A stretch of DNA of 64,000 bases from JBCCCJ01 sp039029315 (lineage in GTDB: Bacteria; Bacteroidota; Bacteroidia; J057), in the NCBI GenBank assembly GCA_039029315.1, contig JBCCGK010000009.1:1-64000 (forward strand), given 5' to 3'. The translations under genes and the position numbers were made by a program. Positions 62,201-64,000 of the stretch are shown here, in pieces (position 1 is the stretch's first letter; the number at the start of each line of letters is the position of its first letter). The notes beneath the pieces were generated by a model. It made no database searches. It was not told the DNA's origin and was given only the letters and a program-made list of their open reading frames with translations.

Positions 62201-64000
62201 TACAATTTCCCATTGGCAGACGGCAGTGTTGGACAAGTCTTGGCTTCAGACGGAGCTGGAAACCTGGATTGGCAGACAACAGAATTAGGAGCCATCAACG
62301 ATGCCGATAATGACACCAAAATCCATGTAGAGAAAAATACCGATGAGGATATCATCAGATTTGATCTCGGAGGCGTAGAAAGATGGCAGATGCAAGGGAC
62401 AAGATTGATTCCCATCAATTCATGGAAATCGACCTTTGTCGGGGCAGCTTCAGGCAAAAATGATGTTGGAAATACCAATAATACTTTTTTCGGATATGAA
62501 ACTGGTTTTATGAACACCTCAGGAGCTGATAATACCTTTGTAGGAAGAGAGGCCGGAAGGAATAATGATGTAGGGACCTATAATGTATTTGTAGGATCGA
62601 GAGCTGGAATCAGCAATGTCACTGCAAATGAAAACACCTATCTCGGGTATGGGGCTGGTGCCTTGAGCACAGACGGCTTCGAAAATACAGCCGTGGGTTT
62701 TCTGGCAGGCAACCAAAATCTTACCGGCATCCGAAATACGATCATTGGAAATGAAGCTGGTTATCTAAACACAGGGTCATCTAATGTGTTCTTGGGATAT
62801 CAGGCAGGCTATAATGAAGCCAGTAGCGATAAATTGTATATCGATAATTCTTCGACTTCCACACCACTCATTTGGGGAGACTTTTCTTTAGATCTACTCC
62901 AGGTAAATGGAAGCTTGAACATCAATAACGCCTACAATTTCCCCAATACAGATGGAACTGCTAATCAATTCCTGGTCACTGATGGCGCAGGAAATACCTC
63001 CTGGCAAACGCTGAATGTAGAGGATGCCGACAGCGATCCTAGCAATGAATTCCTCACAGGAGCCAGCTTGATAGGAACCAATCTTGAAATTTCTGATGCC
63101 GGAGGAACTCATGTCGTAGACCTCATCACCCTGACAGCAGGCGGCAATAGTTCGGCCATATTTGATACAGATGGGGACACGCGCATCCAGACTGAAGCCA
63201 ATCCCAACGAGGATATCATCCGCTTTGACCTGGCAAATACCGAAAGATGGAAAATGCTGGACAGTAGAATCGAGTCTGTCAACTCAGGAGGATCTATCTT
63301 CATAGGAGAGGATGCTGGGAACAGTGATGACCTGAGCGCGAACACCAATGTCTTCATCGGACATCTGGCAGGTCAGGCCAGCATTTCCGGCGAAAACAAT
63401 GTCTTTTTAGGACATTATTCAGGATATAACTCAATCTCAAGCTTCAACAATACCTCTATTGGCTTTTTGGCAGGCACATCTTTCATTGGTGGACATAACA
63501 ATACCTCTCTTGGCTATGGTGCCAATGCAGGGGTAGGTTTCGATGTTTCGAATAGTACAGCTGTGGGTACCAATGCCCAGAATACAGCTACTTTTCAGAT
63601 CAGGATCGGTCACGCTGCCATCACCAGCATAGGAGGATTTGCCAACTGGAGTAATCTCTCCGATGCCCGCCTGAAAAAAGACATCCAGGATAGTGGGATC
63701 GGTCTGGACTTCATCATGAAATTGAGACCTGTTAGCTATCATCTGGATATGGATGCGATCCACACGGGTCTCAACATTCCGGAGAGTCAAAGACATTTGG
63801 ATGGAGAAAAGGCAAAAGGGGCTTTGCTCCAAACCGGATTTCTGGCTCAGGAAGTTGAGCAAGCAGCGAAGGAACTGGGCTACGACTTTAGTGGCGTAGA
63901 TGCCCCGAAGAATGACAAGGATTTTTATGGCTTGCGCTACGCAGAATTTGTTGTGCCATTGGTCAAGGGCATGCAGGAGCAGCAGGAACAAATCGAGACT
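59210..64000 (+). CDS. Giant secreted trimeric-fibre-like protein with S74 chaperone (3' end cut)
   Basis: An uninterrupted frame from the ATG at 59210 to the window end, at least 1597 residues, with signal peptide ending VYAQ. Order: an N-terminal beta domain (30-210), a coiled-coil stalk of 42-residue repeats (about 245-530), then four ~226-residue modules (starting near 60941, 61619, 62300 and 63164) each with an EDIIRFDxxGxERW motif followed by YadA-like beta-roll units (NTFLGxxAG, NVFLGxEAG) and a closing DKLYIDNSSTSTPLIWGDF. The tail is a peptidase S74 intramolecular chaperone: SDARLKKDI with Ser1484-Asp1485, the usual autocleavage site. Such fibres trimerise and are trimmed. Probably an adhesin or binding fibre. 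The C-terminus, possibly with a sorting domain, lies outside the window. Confidence 0.85.
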   Translation, partial: MKTTTLFSPLISRFYIFLAIGYVLCLGSDVYAQTGPNFAGQVVNDASAGNLAWINASDASGNADDDIWAFTPTMATNDQSNYLKATDFGFSIPAFHVIDGVEVQIEWHRTGANIRDIEVLLVVGGVIQTIQNNASNTRIPNGPPDGVETYGGATDVWGLTLTDTDVEDIGFGVAVRVRRQGSGGGAPPHQPMVDRISITVYHKLDDKDPTNELNTNLTLSGTTLELTDAGGTLSQDLSTLNDALQAEVDQNKLDISANSTAITANDADIASLQSDVSTNTTDIANNTAAIGTNSTDIANNTTAITANDADIASLQSDVSSNTTDIANNTTAIATNSTDIANNTAAIIANDADIVALQSDVSSNTTDIATNTTDIANNTAAIIANDVDIASLQSDVSTNTTDIANNTTAVAGNSTNITNNTAAITANDADIASLQSDVSTNTTDIANNTTAITSNSTNITNNTAAITANDADIASLQSDVSTNTTDIANNTTAITSNSTNIAYLTSTIGANIIDIANNTTAIAANAASIATDTDGSPSNELNTSLILNGSDLELTDAGGLLSVDLSNLSISSVQDKIADADGNTRIQVEANPNEDIIRFDVGGTERWIMTGNRLEPSDIWNTFIGHQAGSSNTTGQQNTFLGKEAGRDNTTGETNVFLGEQAGKSNTSGWANTITGKDAGTFISTGHRNAYYGYGSGALNTSGADNTMIGYLAGVNSTGSRNVFVGNQAGHNETGDDKLYIDNSATSTPLVWGDFASDILRVHGTFNINNAYSFPLSDGTVDQVLSTNGAGNLTWKTIDPATIQDADNDTKIQLEESTDEDIIRFDLEGTERWVMLGSRLESRNNQQSIFIGENTGVATTSGHSNTFIGSSAGGNNTTGFANVSLGNEAGFSINYGVNNTFLGTAAGHESVSGQGNTLIGSQSGYSNVNGIGNTFVGNRTGSNSSGSQNVFLGYEAGFYETGDNKLYIANNNTSTPLIWGDFASNLLKIYGTLNVNDAYNFPLADGSVGQVLASDGAGNLDWQTTELGAINDADNDTKIHVEKNTDEDIIRFDLGGVERWQMQGTRLIPINSWKSTFVGAASGKNDVGNTNNTFFGYETGFMNTSGADNTFVGREAGRNNDVGTYNVFVGSRAGISNVTANENTYLGYGAGALSTDGFENTAVGFLAGNQNLTGIRNTIIGNEAGYLNTGSSNVFLGYQAGYNEASSDKLYIDNSSTSTPLIWGDFSLDLLQVNGSLNINNAYNFPNTDGTANQFLVTDGAGNTSWQTLNVEDADSDPSNEFLTGASLIGTNLEISDAGGTHVVDLITLTAGGNSSAIFDTDGDTRIQTEANPNEDIIRFDLANTERWKMLDSRIESVNSGGSIFIGEDAGNSDDLSANTNVFIGHLAGQASISGENNVFLGHYSGYNSISSFNNTSIGFLAGTSFIGGHNNTSLGYGANAGVGFDVSNSTAVGTNAQNTATFQIRIGHAAITSIGGFANWSNLSDARLKKDIQDSGIGLDFIMKLRPVSYHLDMDAIHTGLNIPESQRHLDGEKAKGALLQTGFLAQEVEQAAKELGYDFSGVDAPKNDKDFYGLRYAEFVVPLVKGMQEQQEQIET
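59998..60732 (+). repeat. 126-bp tandem coding repeats in the fibre stalk
   Basis: Six copies start near 59998, 60124, 60250, 60355, 60481 and 60607. The spacing is 126 bp (42 residues, six heptads) except the third unit, which is 105 bp and lacks exactly one heptad. The last two full units are nearly identical in DNA, evidence of recent duplication. Each encodes DIASLQSDVSTNTTDIANNTTAI-type heptads of a trimeric coiled coil. Confidence 0.9.

Overview
The window comes from a Bacteroidota chromosome, most likely a marine or aquatic Saprospiria/Cytophagia-type heterotroph. The signs are a SusC/SusD pair, a hybrid two-component regulator with Reg_prop propellers, a C-terminal type IX secretion sorting domain, many lipoproteins and secreted enzymes, formylglycine sulfatases, LytS/LytTR pairs, and TTG-N20-TAnnTTTG promoters without Shine-Dalgarno sequences. 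No rRNA, tRNA, CRISPR array or intact mobile element was found.

Layout. 1-6.4 kb: a broken Gfo/Idh/MocA oxidoreductase fragment; then a possible gasdermin-like pore-forming protein followed by two apparently cytoplasmic proteases (subtilisin-like and trypsin-like, the latter split by a frameshift in an 8-T run), a small beta-rich protein, and a tightly spaced TPR-sensor kinase/NarL-type regulator. 6.5-8.2 kb: a lipoprotein and an AAA ATPase. 8.3-30.9 kb: carbohydrate and redox genes, with two sulfatases, a GH127-type arabinofuranosidase, an alpha/beta hydrolase, three large haem c/beta-propeller proteins (one fused to PA14 and DUF1080 domains), a GH43-like enzyme, an HxlR regulator and a putative zinc peptidase. 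31-42.8 kb: a polysaccharide-utilisation locus (SusC, SusD, two surface or secreted proteins, a T9SS-exported three-repeat binding protein) with a divergent hybrid two-component regulator. 42.8-50.2 kb: envelope signalling, with a LytTR regulator, a degenerate LytS-like pseudokinase, an intact LytS-like kinase, a secreted SDFHK-repeat protein, a TlpA-like thioredoxin, an M56/M23 fusion and its BlaI repressor. 50.4-56.7 kb: an AGE-family epimerase, a NIPSNAP lipoprotein, and a DUF1080 lipoprotein overlapping a propeller-azurin protein. 56.8-64 kb: a small secreted protein, a decayed TonB-dependent receptor, a LytTR protein, and a very large trimeric-fibre-like secreted protein ending in a peptidase S74 chaperone domain cut by the window edge.

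How it fits together. Most of the window equips the cell to sense, bind, desulfate, cleave and oxidise complex (probably sulfated, arabinose-containing) polysaccharides outside the cytoplasm. The recurring link between DUF1080 (3-keto-glycoside hydrolase-like) domains and a propeller carrying its own haem or copper electron carrier suggests oxidation of sugars followed by cleavage, with electrons passed to the envelope respiratory chain. The first 6 kb look like an accessory module, possibly an abortive-infection or cell-death system built from a pore-former and proteases. All family assignments come from motif reading; no database search was possible.
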